From Ensifer sp. LC11 (GTDB lineage Bacteria > Pseudomonadota > Alphaproteobacteria > Rhizobiales > Rhizobiaceae): a stretch of 64,000 bases of DNA. Location: the NCBI RefSeq assembly GCF_001695835.1, contig NZ_MBSO01000056.1, forward strand, positions 124,001 to 188,000, read 5' to 3'. The position numbers were made by a program, and so were the translations under genes. Each line of letters starts with the position of its first letter. Within the stretch, counting starts at the first letter, position 1. This document shows positions 25,377 through 33,515 of the stretch, piece by piece. The notes beneath the pieces are model-generated. The model worked only from the letters and a program-made list of their open reading frames with translations, had not been told where the DNA came from and did no database searches.

Positions 25377-26414
25377 TTAAGCCACGGCATCCAGCCCAAG
25401 CGCATGAAGGCGGTCGAGCTGCTCCATCTCAGCTGTGTTGAGCACGATGCCTTCAGCTTCTGACTTGGCACGCGCCACGAAACGGCGCTGCGACGGCAGG
25501 CGGGCGCCCTGGCCGACGATCGCCTCGAACAGCACTTCGGCGCGGGCAAACGGATTACCCGGGCGGCCGGCCGCAAATTTTTCCGGCGAGAAGGCGACGA
25601 TCAGTTCGCCGTGGAAAGGCGCAAGCGTCGTCGTGCCGAGATAGTCGAGCACTTCCGGGCTCGTCAGGTCGCCGATCATGATGCCGGCGAGAAGCTCGAC
25701 CATCGTGCCGATCGCCGAGCCCTTGTGGCCGCCGAAGGGCAGCATGGCGCCGGCGAGCGCCGCCTCCGGATCGGTCGTCGGGTTGCCCTCGGCATCGATC
25801 GCCCAGCCCTCGGGCAGCGGTTTGCCGGCGCGGCGGTGCAGCTCGATCTCGCCGCGCGCGGCAACCGAGGTCGCGAAGTCGAAGACGTAGGGCGGCTTGC
25901 CTTCGCGTGGCCAGCCGAAGGCAAACGGGTTGGTACCGAGCAGCGGCTTGTTGCCACCGGTCGGCGCGACCGTCGCATAGCTCGGGCACATGACGAGGCC
26001 GGCGAGGCCTTCGCCGGTCAGGCCTTCCACTTCCGGCCAGAGCGCCGAGAAATGGGTGCAATCATTGATGACGAGAGCGGCAATCCCCAGAGAACGGGCA
26101 CGCTCGGCGAGCGCCGGCAGCCCGAGCTCGAAGGCCGGGTTGGCGAAGCCGCCCTTGGCGTTGACCTTGACGATTGCCGAGCCCTCCTGCACGTCGAGCT
26201 CCGGCACCGCATCGGGCTTCACCTTGCCGGCTTTGACCGTCCTGAGCGCCCCTTCGATACGGTAAATGCCGTGCGACTTGCAGGCATCGCGCTCGCCGGC
26301 GACAATCACGCGAGCAAGTGCGCCTGCCTGAACGCCGTTGAGGCCCGCCTTGCGGAAGATCGCTTCGACGCGCTCGAAAAGCGCTGCGATCGTCAGGGTG
26401 TTGGTCTCGCTCAT
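25377..26414 (-). CDS. hypS: 1-pyrroline-2-carboxylate reductase, malate/L-lactate dehydrogenase family (HypS)
   Basis: 345-residue NAD(P)H-dependent enzyme of the malate/L-lactate/ureidoglycolate dehydrogenase fold: SHGIYRIEGALRTVKAG, ALVINDCTHFSALWPEVE, APTGGNKPLLGTNPFAFG, FDFATSVAARGEIELHRR, PFGGHKGSAIGTMVELLAGIM. In hydroxyproline loci this protein reduces 1-pyrroline-2-carboxylate to L-proline, so it would finish the 3-hydroxyproline branch begun by the aconitase X gene at 33512. ATG 26414 has GGGAGAGAG upstream. Divergent from hypH across an operator. Confidence 0.78.
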   Translation of the reverse strand: MSETNTLTIAALFERVEAIFRKAGLNGVQAGALARVIVAGERDACKSHGIYRIEGALRTVKAGKVKPDAVPELDVQEGSAIVKVNAKGGFANPAFELGLPALAERARSLGIAALVINDCTHFSALWPEVEGLTGEGLAGLVMCPSYATVAPTGGNKPLLGTNPFAFGWPREGKPPYVFDFATSVAARGEIELHRRAGKPLPEGWAIDAEGNPTTDPEAALAGAMLPFGGHKGSAIGTMVELLAGIMIGDLTSPEVLDYLGTTTLAPFHGELIVAFSPEKFAAGRPGNPFARAEVLFEAIVGQGARLPSQRRFVARAKSEAEGIVLNTAEMEQLDRLHALGLDAVA

Positions 26415-26479
26415 CTCTCTCCCTTTTCGTAGATGCGCCTGACAGAGCCAGTCAGACGATTGATGTTCTGCATACATAT

Positions 26480-26489
26480 AGTATACAAA
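26480..26489. promoter_or_regulatory. GntR operator between hypS and hypH
   Basis: AGTATACAAA with GTATAC core, the reverse-strand form of TTTGTATACT seen before hypM. It also lies within ATAC-ATATA-GTAT. Positioned in the 151-base divergent hypS-hypH gap, so one site could control both genes. Confidence 0.55.
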
Positions 26490-26565
26490 GATCCGACAAG
26501 TGCAATTCAGCCATGATCTCCTCTGCCACAAAAGGCAATCCGGGATCGAACGAAAGGATCGCAAG

Positions 26566-28083
26566 ATGGCCTTCACCCCCAAAGGAAAACACCTGGTTGC
26601 CGGCGAATGGCTCGACGGAGCCGGCACCTTCGCCTCGGCGCCCGCTCATGGCCCGGTCCATCAGTTCGCCACGGGTACCGTCGATCTGGTCAACCGCGCC
26701 GCAGAAGCCGCCGAAGAAGCCTTCCTCAGCTACGGCTATTCAACCCGCGCCGAGCGCGCCGCCTTCCTGCGCGCCATTGCCGACGAGATCGAGGCGCGCG
26801 CCGAGGCGATCACCGAGATCGGCAGCCAGGAAACCGGCCTTCCGGAAGCGCGCCTGCAGGGCGAGCGCGGCCGCACCACCGGCCAGCTCCGGCTTTTCGC
26901 AGACCACATCGAGAAGGGCGACTATCTCGACCGCCGCTTCGACGCCGCCCTGCCCGAACGCCAGCCGGCGCCGCGCCCGGAGATCCGCCTCATCCAGCGG
27001 CCGATCGGCCCGGTCGCCGTCTTCGGCGCCTCGAATTTCCCGCTCGCCTTCTCGACCGCCGGCGGCGACACCGCTGCGGCCCTTGCCGCTGGTTGCCCGG
27101 TGGTCGTCAAGGGTCATTCGGCCCATCCTGGCACCGGCGAGATCGTGGCGCAGGCTGTCGAAGCGGCCATTCGCAAGACCGGCGTTCACCCGGGCGTCTT
27201 TTCGCTGATCCAGGGCGGCAACCGCCAGGTCGGCGAAGCGCTGGTGCAGCATCCGCTGATCAAGGCCGTCGGCTTTACCGGTTCGCTCGCCGGCGGCCGT
27301 GCGCTCTTCAATCTCTGCGCCGCCCGTCCCGAGCCGATCCCGTTCTTCGGCGAGCTTGGCTCGGTCAACCCGATGTTCCTGCTGCCGGAAGCGCTGAAGG
27401 CGCGCGCCGAGGGTCTCGGCCAGGGCTGGGCCGGCTCGCTGACCATGGGCGCCGGCCAGTTCTGCACCAATCCCGGCATCGCCGTGGTGGTCGAAGGCGC
27501 TGACGCCGACCGCTTCACGGCGGCAGCTGTCGAAGCGCTCGGCAAGGTCGCGCCGCAGACGATGCTGACCGACGGCATCGCCAAGGCCTATCACGACGGC
27601 CAGGCGCACTTTGAAAGCCGCAACGCCGTCAAGCCGCTGCTGACGACCGAATCCTCCGGCCGCTCTGCCTCGCCGAACCTGTTCGAGACATCAGGCGAAC
27701 AGTTCCTCGCCGATCATGCGCTCGGCGAAGAGGTCTTCGGCCCGCTCGGCCTCGTCGTGCGTGTCGGTTCGACCGGCGAGATGGAACAGCTTGCCCGCGG
27801 CTTCCAGGGCCAGCTGACGACCACGATCCACATGGACAACGGCGATCTCGAAACGGCCCGCCGCCTGCGCCCGATTCTCGAGCGCAAGGCCGGCCGCGTG
27901 CTGGTCAATGGCTTCCCGACCGGCGTCGAGGTAGTGGATTCGATGGTCCATGGCGGGCCCTATCCGGCCTCGACCAACTTCGGCGCCACCAGCGTCGGCA
28001 CCATGTCGATCCGCCGCTTCCTGCGTCCCGTCTCCTACCAGAACATGCCGGAAGCCCTGCTGCCCGAGGATTTCCAGGGCTAA
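26566..28083 (+). CDS. hypH: 2-oxoglutarate semialdehyde dehydrogenase HypH
   Basis: 505-residue NADP-preferring aldehyde dehydrogenase that makes 2-oxoglutarate, the last step of hydroxyproline breakdown. The catalytic Cys300 is in GAGQFCTNPG and the general-base Glu263 in PFFGELGSVNP; cofactor segments are VAVFGASNFPLAFSTAGGD and VGFTGSLAGGRALF. ATG 26566 follows AAAGGATCGCAAG; an upstream ATG at 26500 would add 22 unrelated residues. The same family acts in arabinose and glucarate pathways, but locus context selects the hydroxyproline role. Confidence 0.87.
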   Translation: MAFTPKGKHLVAGEWLDGAGTFASAPAHGPVHQFATGTVDLVNRAAEAAEEAFLSYGYSTRAERAAFLRAIADEIEARAEAITEIGSQETGLPEARLQGERGRTTGQLRLFADHIEKGDYLDRRFDAALPERQPAPRPEIRLIQRPIGPVAVFGASNFPLAFSTAGGDTAAALAAGCPVVVKGHSAHPGTGEIVAQAVEAAIRKTGVHPGVFSLIQGGNRQVGEALVQHPLIKAVGFTGSLAGGRALFNLCAARPEPIPFFGELGSVNPMFLLPEALKARAEGLGQGWAGSLTMGAGQFCTNPGIAVVVEGADADRFTAAAVEALGKVAPQTMLTDGIAKAYHDGQAHFESRNAVKPLLTTESSGRSASPNLFETSGEQFLADHALGEEVFGPLGLVVRVGSTGEMEQLARGFQGQLTTTIHMDNGDLETARRLRPILERKAGRVLVNGFPTGVEVVDSMVHGGPYPASTNFGATSVGTMSIRRFLRPVSYQNMPEALLPEDFQG

Positions 28084-28160
28084 CGCGAGATGAGGAAAAG
28101 TGCGGGCGGCCTCCCGCCCTCATCCCGCCCTCACTGATGAGTGACGACAGATCGCTGCGC

Positions 28161-28194
28161 AAGCATCCCATTTGGCGAAACAAATGGGATGCTT
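28161..28194 (+). terminator. Hairpin after hypH
   Basis: Perfect 13-base stem AAGCATCCCATTT / AAATGGGATGCTT with an 8-base loop, 77 bases after hypH. No T run follows. Probably ends hypH transcription before the separately controlled hypM promoter. Confidence 0.65.
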
Positions 28195-28224
28195 CGGCGC
28201 GTTCTGCGTTATGATGATATACTT

Positions 28225-28236
28225 TTTGTATACTAA
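28225..28236. promoter_or_regulatory. GntR operator upstream of hypM
   Basis: TTTGTATACTAA, GTATAC core at 28228-28233, within an AT-rich stretch holding three ATAC/GTAT half-sites in a row (28219-28241). About 85 bases before the hypM ATG. Matches the GTM-KAC pattern of the other hyp sites with A/T in place of C/G at the centre. Confidence 0.55.
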
Positions 28237-28319
28237 TTGTATTTTTCTATTGATTTACGCTCTCTAAAACGGAATAGTGCCTCAGCCGTCAAACGGCACT
28301 CATTTCAGGGAGAGAGATA

Positions 28320-29126
28320 ATGAAGACTTCGGTGCTCGCGCTCGGCCTCGTTGCGGCCGCAGCTCTGACCAGCCAGGCCCATGCCGACAAGCTGGATGAC
28401 GTGATCGGCTCGGGAACGCTGCGTTGCGCAGTCGTGCTCGACTTCCCGCCGATGGGTTCTCGCGACGAGAACAACAACCCGATCGGTTTTGACGTCGACT
28501 ACTGCAACGACCTCGCAAAGGCACTGGGCGTTACCGCCGAAATCGTCGAAACCCCGTTCCCGGAGCGCATTCCCGCTCTGATGTCGGGCCGTGTCGACGT
28601 TGGTGTTGCCTCGACTTCGGACACGCTTGAGCGCGCCAAGACCGTCGGCATGACGATCCCCTACTTCGCCTTCGAAATGGCTGTCACCGCCAACGAGAAG
28701 TCGGGCGTCAAGTCCTTCGAGGACATGAAAGGCAAGGTCGTCGGCGCTACCGCTGGTACCTTCGAAGCGATCGCTCTCGAAAAGCAGGTCAAGGAATGGG
28801 GTGCTGGCGAGTTCCGCCCGTACCAGACCCAGGCCGACGTGTTCCTCGCGCTGAGCCAAGGCCAGATCGACGCAACGGTATCGACCTCGACGGTCGCCCA
28901 GGCCAACGTAAAGGGCGGCAAGTTCGCCGGCATCTCGGTCGTCGGCAAGGCTCCGTTCGACACCGACTACGTCGCGCTCTTCACCAACCGCGAAGAATAC
29001 GGCTTCGTCAACTTCCTCAACCTTTTCATCAATCAGCAGGTCCGCACCGGCCGTTATGCTGAGCTCTATGAAAAGTGGGTTGGCGGCGAACTGCCCGACC
29101 TTACGGCAAAGGGCGTATACCGCTAA
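28320..29126 (+). CDS. hypM: Hydroxyproline ABC transporter binding protein HypM
   Basis: 268-residue family 3 amino-acid-binding protein with signal peptide ending at SQAHA. Motifs: GSGTLRCAVVLDFPPMG, GFDVDYCNDLAKALG, ERIPALMSGRVDVGVASTSDTLERAKTVGMTIPYF, and VFLALSQGQIDATVSTSTV. GGGAGAGAG precedes the ATG. First of four transport genes placed directly before hypO and hypRE, so the substrate is very likely trans-4-hydroxy-L-proline or related imino acids. Confidence 0.85.
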   Translation: MKTSVLALGLVAAAALTSQAHADKLDDVIGSGTLRCAVVLDFPPMGSRDENNNPIGFDVDYCNDLAKALGVTAEIVETPFPERIPALMSGRVDVGVASTSDTLERAKTVGMTIPYFAFEMAVTANEKSGVKSFEDMKGKVVGATAGTFEAIALEKQVKEWGAGEFRPYQTQADVFLALSQGQIDATVSTSTVAQANVKGGKFAGISVVGKAPFDTDYVALFTNREEYGFVNFLNLFINQQVRTGRYAELYEKWVGGELPDLTAKGVYR

Positions 29127-29141
29127 TATGCCGTCCATCTG

Positions 29142-29168
29142 GCGGCGCGAAGTGTAGCTTCGCGCCGC
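29142..29168 (+). terminator. Intercistronic hairpin between hypM and hypN
   Basis: Perfect 11-base stem GCGGCGCGAAG / CTTCGCGCCGC with a 5-base loop, 16 bases after the hypM stop, no strong T run. Like the agpA-agpB hairpin, it probably sets a higher binding-protein to permease ratio. Confidence 0.65.
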
Positions 29169-29197
29169 TATTCGTTTCCGAAGAGGTGAGACGAAAC

Positions 29198-29863
29198 ATG
29201 TTCAGTTATACCTTCCATTGGAACCAGGCGCTGAAGGCCCTGCCGCAGATGCTCGATGGAGCGCTGGTCACCTTGCAGGTGGCTCTGCTCTCGATGGTCA
29301 TCGGCCTGGCGCTGGCGCTGGCGCTCACGGCCTGCCGCCTGTCCGGCAATCGCATCCTCGGTGGCTTCGCCACCGCCTGGGTCGAGATCGCCCGAAACAC
29401 GCCGGCCCTGTTCCAGATCTATATGGCGCATTTCGGCCTCGGCAATTTCGGCATCCATTTGAGCCCCTATACGGCGCTGCTCGCCGGGATCGCCTTCAAC
29501 AATGCCGGCTATCTCGCGGAGAATTTCCGCGGCGCGCTCAAGGCCATTCCGGATACCCAGACACGCGCCGGCCGGTCGCTGGGCATGACCCCGGTACAGG
29601 CCTTCCGCTACATCGTGCTGCCGCAGATGCTGCGCATCGCTTTCCTGCCGGTTACCAACCAGATGGTCTGGGCAATCCTGATGACGTCGCTCGGCGTTAC
29701 CGTCGGCATGAACACCGACCTTGCCGGCATCACCCAGGAGCTGAACGCCCGCTCGTTCCGCACCTTCGAGTTCTTCGCGATCGCCGCGGTGATCTACTAC
29801 CTGATCGCCAAGGCCGTGACGCTGGCAGCACGCCTGCTCGCTGCGCGCATGTTCCGCTACTAA
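29198..29863 (+). CDS. hypN: Hydroxyproline ABC transporter permease HypN
   Basis: 221-residue HisM/ArtQ-class permease: helices LVTLQVALLSMVIGLALALALTA and later ones, with the EAA-type loop RGALKAIPDTQTRAGRSLGMTPVQAFRYIVLPQMLR. ATG 29198 follows AAGAGGTGAG; a longer upstream frame reads back into the hypM end and hairpin. Forms a heterodimer with HypP. Confidence 0.84.
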   Translation: MFSYTFHWNQALKALPQMLDGALVTLQVALLSMVIGLALALALTACRLSGNRILGGFATAWVEIARNTPALFQIYMAHFGLGNFGIHLSPYTALLAGIAFNNAGYLAENFRGALKAIPDTQTRAGRSLGMTPVQAFRYIVLPQMLRIAFLPVTNQMVWAILMTSLGVTVGMNTDLAGITQELNARSFRTFEFFAIAAVIYYLIAKAVTLAARLLAARMFRY

Positions 29864-29876
29864 GGAGAGGTGAGAG

Positions 29877-30527
29877 ATGTTCAATACCGCCCTCACCCTC
29901 GCTGATCTCGGCTTCCTGCTGCAGGGCGCCCTGATGACGCTGGCAGTCACCGCCGTCTCGGTCACGGCCGGAACCGTGCTCGGCATCATCTTCGGCGTCG
30001 TGCGCAACCAGGTCGGCCCCTATCGGGCCGCACCGCTCACCTTCGTGCTCGACATCTTCCGCTCGGTGCCGCTGCTGATCCAGCTGGTCCTCGCCAACGC
30101 TTTCCAGGCGATCGCCAAGCTTGGCTGGGCGCCGTTCACGACATCCTGCGTGGTGCTGTCGCTCTATACGGCCGCCTATTGCACCGAGATCGTGCGCGGC
30201 GGCATCTCGTCGGTGCCGCCGACGACGCGCCGTGCCGCCCGCTCGCTCGGCATGACCTGGTGGCAGGACATGCGCTACATCGTGGCGCCGCTTGCGACCC
30301 GCGTTTCGTTGCCCTCCTGGATCGGCCTGACGCTCGGCGTCATGAAGGACTCCGCCCTCGTCCTCTGGCTCGGCCTGATCGAACTCTTGCGCGCCTCGCA
30401 AGTGCTCGTCACCCGCCTGCAGGAACCGCTGCTGATCCTGCTGATCTGCGGCGCCATCTACTTCCTCATCAGCTTCCCAATCGCCCGGCTCGGCGGTTAC
30501 CTTGAAAAACGGTGGTCCAATGATTGA
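29877..30527 (+). CDS. hypP: Hydroxyproline ABC transporter permease HypP
   Basis: 216-residue second amino-acid-class permease. Loop RGGISSVPPTTRRAARSLGMTWWQDMRYIVAPLATR contacts the ATPase, and the helix pair MTLAVTAVSVTAGTVLGIIFGVVRN starts the core. AAGGAGAGGTGAG precedes the ATG, and the stop overlaps the hypQ start by 8 bases, so the ATPase is translationally coupled. Confidence 0.84.
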   Translation: MFNTALTLADLGFLLQGALMTLAVTAVSVTAGTVLGIIFGVVRNQVGPYRAAPLTFVLDIFRSVPLLIQLVLANAFQAIAKLGWAPFTTSCVVLSLYTAAYCTEIVRGGISSVPPTTRRAARSLGMTWWQDMRYIVAPLATRVSLPSWIGLTLGVMKDSALVLWLGLIELLRASQVLVTRLQEPLLILLICGAIYFLISFPIARLGGYLEKRWSND

Positions 30528-31242
30528 GATCCAAAACGTTCGCAAATCCTTCGGCTCGCTGGAGGTTCTCAAAGGCATCGACCTCACCGTCAACAAGGGC
30601 GAAGTCGTGACCGTCATCGGCGGCTCCGGTTCCGGCAAATCGACACTGCTCACCTGCATCAACGGCCTCGAGCCGATCGATTCCGGTCGCATCGTCGTCG
30701 ACGGCACCGAGGTCCACGCCAAGTCGACGGACCTCAACAAGCTGCGCGCCAAGGTCGGCATCGTCTTCCAGCAGTGGAATGCATTCCCGCACCTGACCGT
30801 GCTTGAAAACGTCATGCTGGCGCCGCGCAAGGTGCTCGGTCTCTCCAAGGAGAAAGCCGAGGAAATCGCCGTCAAGCAGCTCACCCATGTCGGCCTCGGC
30901 GAAAAGCTCGGCGTCTATCCGACCCGCATGTCGGGCGGCCAGCAGCAGCGCATGGCGATCGCCCGCGCCCTTGCCATGTCGCCGGAATACATGCTGTTTG
31001 ACGAAGTGACCTCGGCACTCGACCCGCAACTCGTCGGCGAAGTGCTCGACACGCTACGCATGCTGGCGTCTGAAGGCATGACGATGATCTGCGTCACGCA
31101 CGAAATGAAGTTTGCCCGCGAGGTCTCCGACCGCGTGGCCTTCTTCCACAAGGGCGTGATGGCCGAGATCGCACCGCCGGAAGCGCTCTTCGGCGCGCCG
31201 AAGGATCCGGAACTGCAAAAGTTCCTGGCAGCGACGCACTGA
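30520..31242 (+). CDS. hypQ: Hydroxyproline ABC transporter ATPase HypQ
   Basis: 240-residue GlnQ-type ATPase with Walker A GGSGSGKST, signature MSGGQQQRM, Walker B YMLFDEVTSALDP and the switch histidine in CVTHEM. I chose ATG 30520 (MIEIQNVRKSF), where the family homology begins; a TTG at 30502 would add six residues. Seven bases separate it from hypO, continuing the operon. Confidence 0.88.
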   Translation: MIEIQNVRKSFGSLEVLKGIDLTVNKGEVVTVIGGSGSGKSTLLTCINGLEPIDSGRIVVDGTEVHAKSTDLNKLRAKVGIVFQQWNAFPHLTVLENVMLAPRKVLGLSKEKAEEIAVKQLTHVGLGEKLGVYPTRMSGGQQQRMAIARALAMSPEYMLFDEVTSALDPQLVGEVLDTLRMLASEGMTMICVTHEMKFAREVSDRVAFFHKGVMAEIAPPEALFGAPKDPELQKFLAATH

Positions 31243-31249
31243 GCCGATC

Positions 31250-32500
31250 ATGAAGGATGCAGCTCAGCCCGACGTCATCGTCATCGGCGCCGGCGTCGTC
31301 GGCCTTTCCGCGGCCATCGCCGTCCAGGCACGGGGACTTTCCGTCACCGTGCTCGACCGGGAAGGCCCGGCGGCAGGCGCCTCGGCCGGCAATGCCGGGG
31401 CATTCGCCTTCACCGATATTCTGCCGCTTGCCTCGCCGGGCATCCTGAAAAAGGCGCCGAAATGGCTGCTTGACCCGCTCGGACCCTTGAGCGTTCCGCC
31501 GGCTTACGCGGCGCAGATCGCGCCGTGGATGTTCCGCTTCTGGCGCGCCTGCTCGCCGAGCCGCGTCGCGCATTCGACGGCGGCGCAAACGGCGATCATG
31601 GACCTCTCCAAGGCCGAGCTGGAACCCTTCCTTTCCGCCACCGGCACGCTGCCGATGCTGCGCAAGGAAGGCAATCTTCAGGTCTATGAGAGCGACGCCG
31701 AACTGAAGGCGTCGCTTCCCGGCTGGAAGGCGCGCGCTGAACACGGCATCGAATTCCGCCATATGGGTGCCGCCGAAATGGCCGCGATCCAGCCCGGCAT
31801 CGCATCGCGCTTCACCTGCGGCACGTTTACGCCCGGCTGGTACTCGATCGCCGATCCGAAGCTCTACACCTTGGCGCTTGCCGACCATTTCCGCGCCAAG
31901 GGCGGCACGATCGAACGGGCCGAAATCACGGCGCTGAAGCCGATCGGCGGCGGCGTTGAACTGACGACCGCGGATGGCGAGACGCGACGGGCCGGCCAGG
32001 TCGTGCTTTCGGCCGGCGCCTTCTCGCATCAGGTCGCACGCTCGCTCGGCGAGCGCATCCCGCTCGAAACCGAGCGCGGCTACAACACGACACTGCCCTC
32101 GAACGCCTTCGATCTGCGCACCCAGGTCACCTTCGGCGGCCACGGTTTCGTCGTGACGAGGCTTACGACCGGCATCCGCGTCGGCGGCGCCGTCGAACTT
32201 GGCGGCCTGAAGCTGCCGCCGAATTTCCGCCGCTCGGAAGCCATGCTGAAGAAGGCGAAGGCCTTCCTGCCTGGCTTGAAGAGCGAAGGCGGCGTGCAAT
32301 GGATGGGCTTCCGCCCGTCGCTGCCCGACAGCCTGCCGGCAATCGGCCGGGCCCGCGCAACCGAGCGGGTGATCTACGCCTTCGGCCACGGCCACCTCGG
32401 CCTCACCCAGTCCGCCGGCACCGCCCGGCTCGTCGCCGATCTCTTGACCGGTCACCAGCCGGCCATCGACATAAAATCCTTCTCGCCGCAACGTTTCTGA
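31250..32500 (+). CDS. hypO: cis-4-hydroxy-D-proline dehydrogenase HypO
   Basis: 416-residue FAD enzyme of the DadA/D-amino-acid dehydrogenase family. The dinucleotide motif VIVIGAGVVGLSAAIAVQARG starts at residue 10; GNAGAFAFTDILPLASPG is typical of this group, and GFRPSLPDSLPAIGRA and GHGHLGLTQSAGTARL form the C-terminal FAD contacts. It oxidises cis-4-hydroxy-D-proline, made by HypRE, to the pyrroline used by HypD, feeding electrons to the respiratory chain. It has no signal peptide and is probably membrane-associated on the cytoplasmic side. The gene order ABC-hypO-hypRE matches S. meliloti. Confidence 0.85.
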   Translation: MKDAAQPDVIVIGAGVVGLSAAIAVQARGLSVTVLDREGPAAGASAGNAGAFAFTDILPLASPGILKKAPKWLLDPLGPLSVPPAYAAQIAPWMFRFWRACSPSRVAHSTAAQTAIMDLSKAELEPFLSATGTLPMLRKEGNLQVYESDAELKASLPGWKARAEHGIEFRHMGAAEMAAIQPGIASRFTCGTFTPGWYSIADPKLYTLALADHFRAKGGTIERAEITALKPIGGGVELTTADGETRRAGQVVLSAGAFSHQVARSLGERIPLETERGYNTTLPSNAFDLRTQVTFGGHGFVVTRLTTGIRVGGAVELGGLKLPPNFRRSEAMLKKAKAFLPGLKSEGGVQWMGFRPSLPDSLPAIGRARATERVIYAFGHGHLGLTQSAGTARLVADLLTGHQPAIDIKSFSPQRF

Positions 32501-32513
32501 CAGGGCTTTCACC

Positions 32514-33515
32514 ATGGCCAACCACACCTTCTCCTGCATCGACGGCCACACCTGCGGCAACCCGGTCCGCCTCGTTTCCGGCGGCGGGCCGCGGCTGGAA
32601 GGCGCGAACATGCTGGAGAAGCGGGCCCACTTCCTGCGTGAGTTCGACTGGATCCGCACCGGCCTGATGTTCGAGCCGCGCGGCCACGACATGATGTCGG
32701 GCTCGATCCTCTATCCGCCGACGCGGCCCGACTGCGACGTCGCGGTGCTCTTCATCGAAACGTCAGGCTGTCTACCGATGTGCGGTCACGGCACGATCGG
32801 CACCATCACCATGGCGATCGAGAACGGGCTGATCACCCCGCGCGAACCGGGCAAGCTTTCGATCGACGCGCCGGCCGGCAAGGTCGATATCACCTATCGC
32901 CAGGAAGGCCGCTTCGTCGAGGAAGTACGCCTCACCAACGTGCCCGGCTTCCTTTATGCCGAGGGGCTGACGGCGGAGGTCGAGGGCCTGGGTGAAATCG
33001 TCGTCGACGTCGCCTATGGCGGCAATTTCTACGCCATCGTCGAACCCCAGAAGAACTTCCGCGACATGGCCGACCACACGGCCGGCGAACTTGTCGGCTG
33101 GAGCCCGAAGCTGCGCGCCGCACTCAACGCCAAGTACGAGTTCGTGCACCCGGAACACCCGGAAATTAAGGGCCTCAGCCACATCCAGTGGACAGGCAAG
33201 CCGACGCAGGCCGAAGCCCATGCCCGAAACGCCGTGTTCTACGGCGAAAAGGCGATCGACCGCTCGCCCTGCGGCACCGGCACCTCGGCGCGCATGGCGC
33301 AGCTTGCCGCCAAGGGCAAGCTTGGGGTTGGTGACGAGTTCGTGCATGAATCGATCATCGGTTCGCTGTTCAAGGGCCGCGTCGAGGCGGCGACCAAGGT
33401 CGCAGACCGCTACGCCATCATCCCGTCGATTGCCGGCTGGGCCCGCATGACCGGCATCAACACCATCTTCATCGATGACCGCGACCCCTTCGCCCATGGA
33501 TTTGTCGTAAAATGA
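32514..33515 (+). CDS. hypRE: 4-hydroxyproline 2-epimerase HypRE
   Basis: 333-residue proline racemase-fold epimerase that converts trans-4-hydroxy-L-proline to cis-4-hydroxy-D-proline. Both catalytic cysteines are present: Cys90 in PMCGHGTIG and Cys253 in [10 protein letters not shown], which separates it from Cys/Thr or Ser/Cys variants acting as 3-hydroxyproline dehydratases. Other family marks: [14 protein letters not shown] at the start and GNFYAIV. Thirteen bases after hypO; its stop overlaps the next gene (ATGA). Confidence 0.9.
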   Translation: MANHTFSCIDGHTCGNPVRLVSGGGPRLEGANMLEKRAHFLREFDWIRTGLMFEPRGHDMMSGSILYPPTRPDCDVAVLFIETSGCLPMCGHGTIGTITMAIENGLITPREPGKLSIDAPAGKVDITYRQEGRFVEEVRLTNVPGFLYAEGLTAEVEGLGEIVVDVAYGGNFYAIVEPQKNFRDMADHTAGELVGWSPKLRAALNAKYEFVHPEHPEIKGLSHIQWTGKPTQAEAHARNAVFYGEKAIDRSPCGTGTSARMAQLAAKGKLGVGDEFVHESIIGSLFKGRVEAATKVADRYAIIPSIAGWARMTGINTIFIDDRDPFAHGFVVK

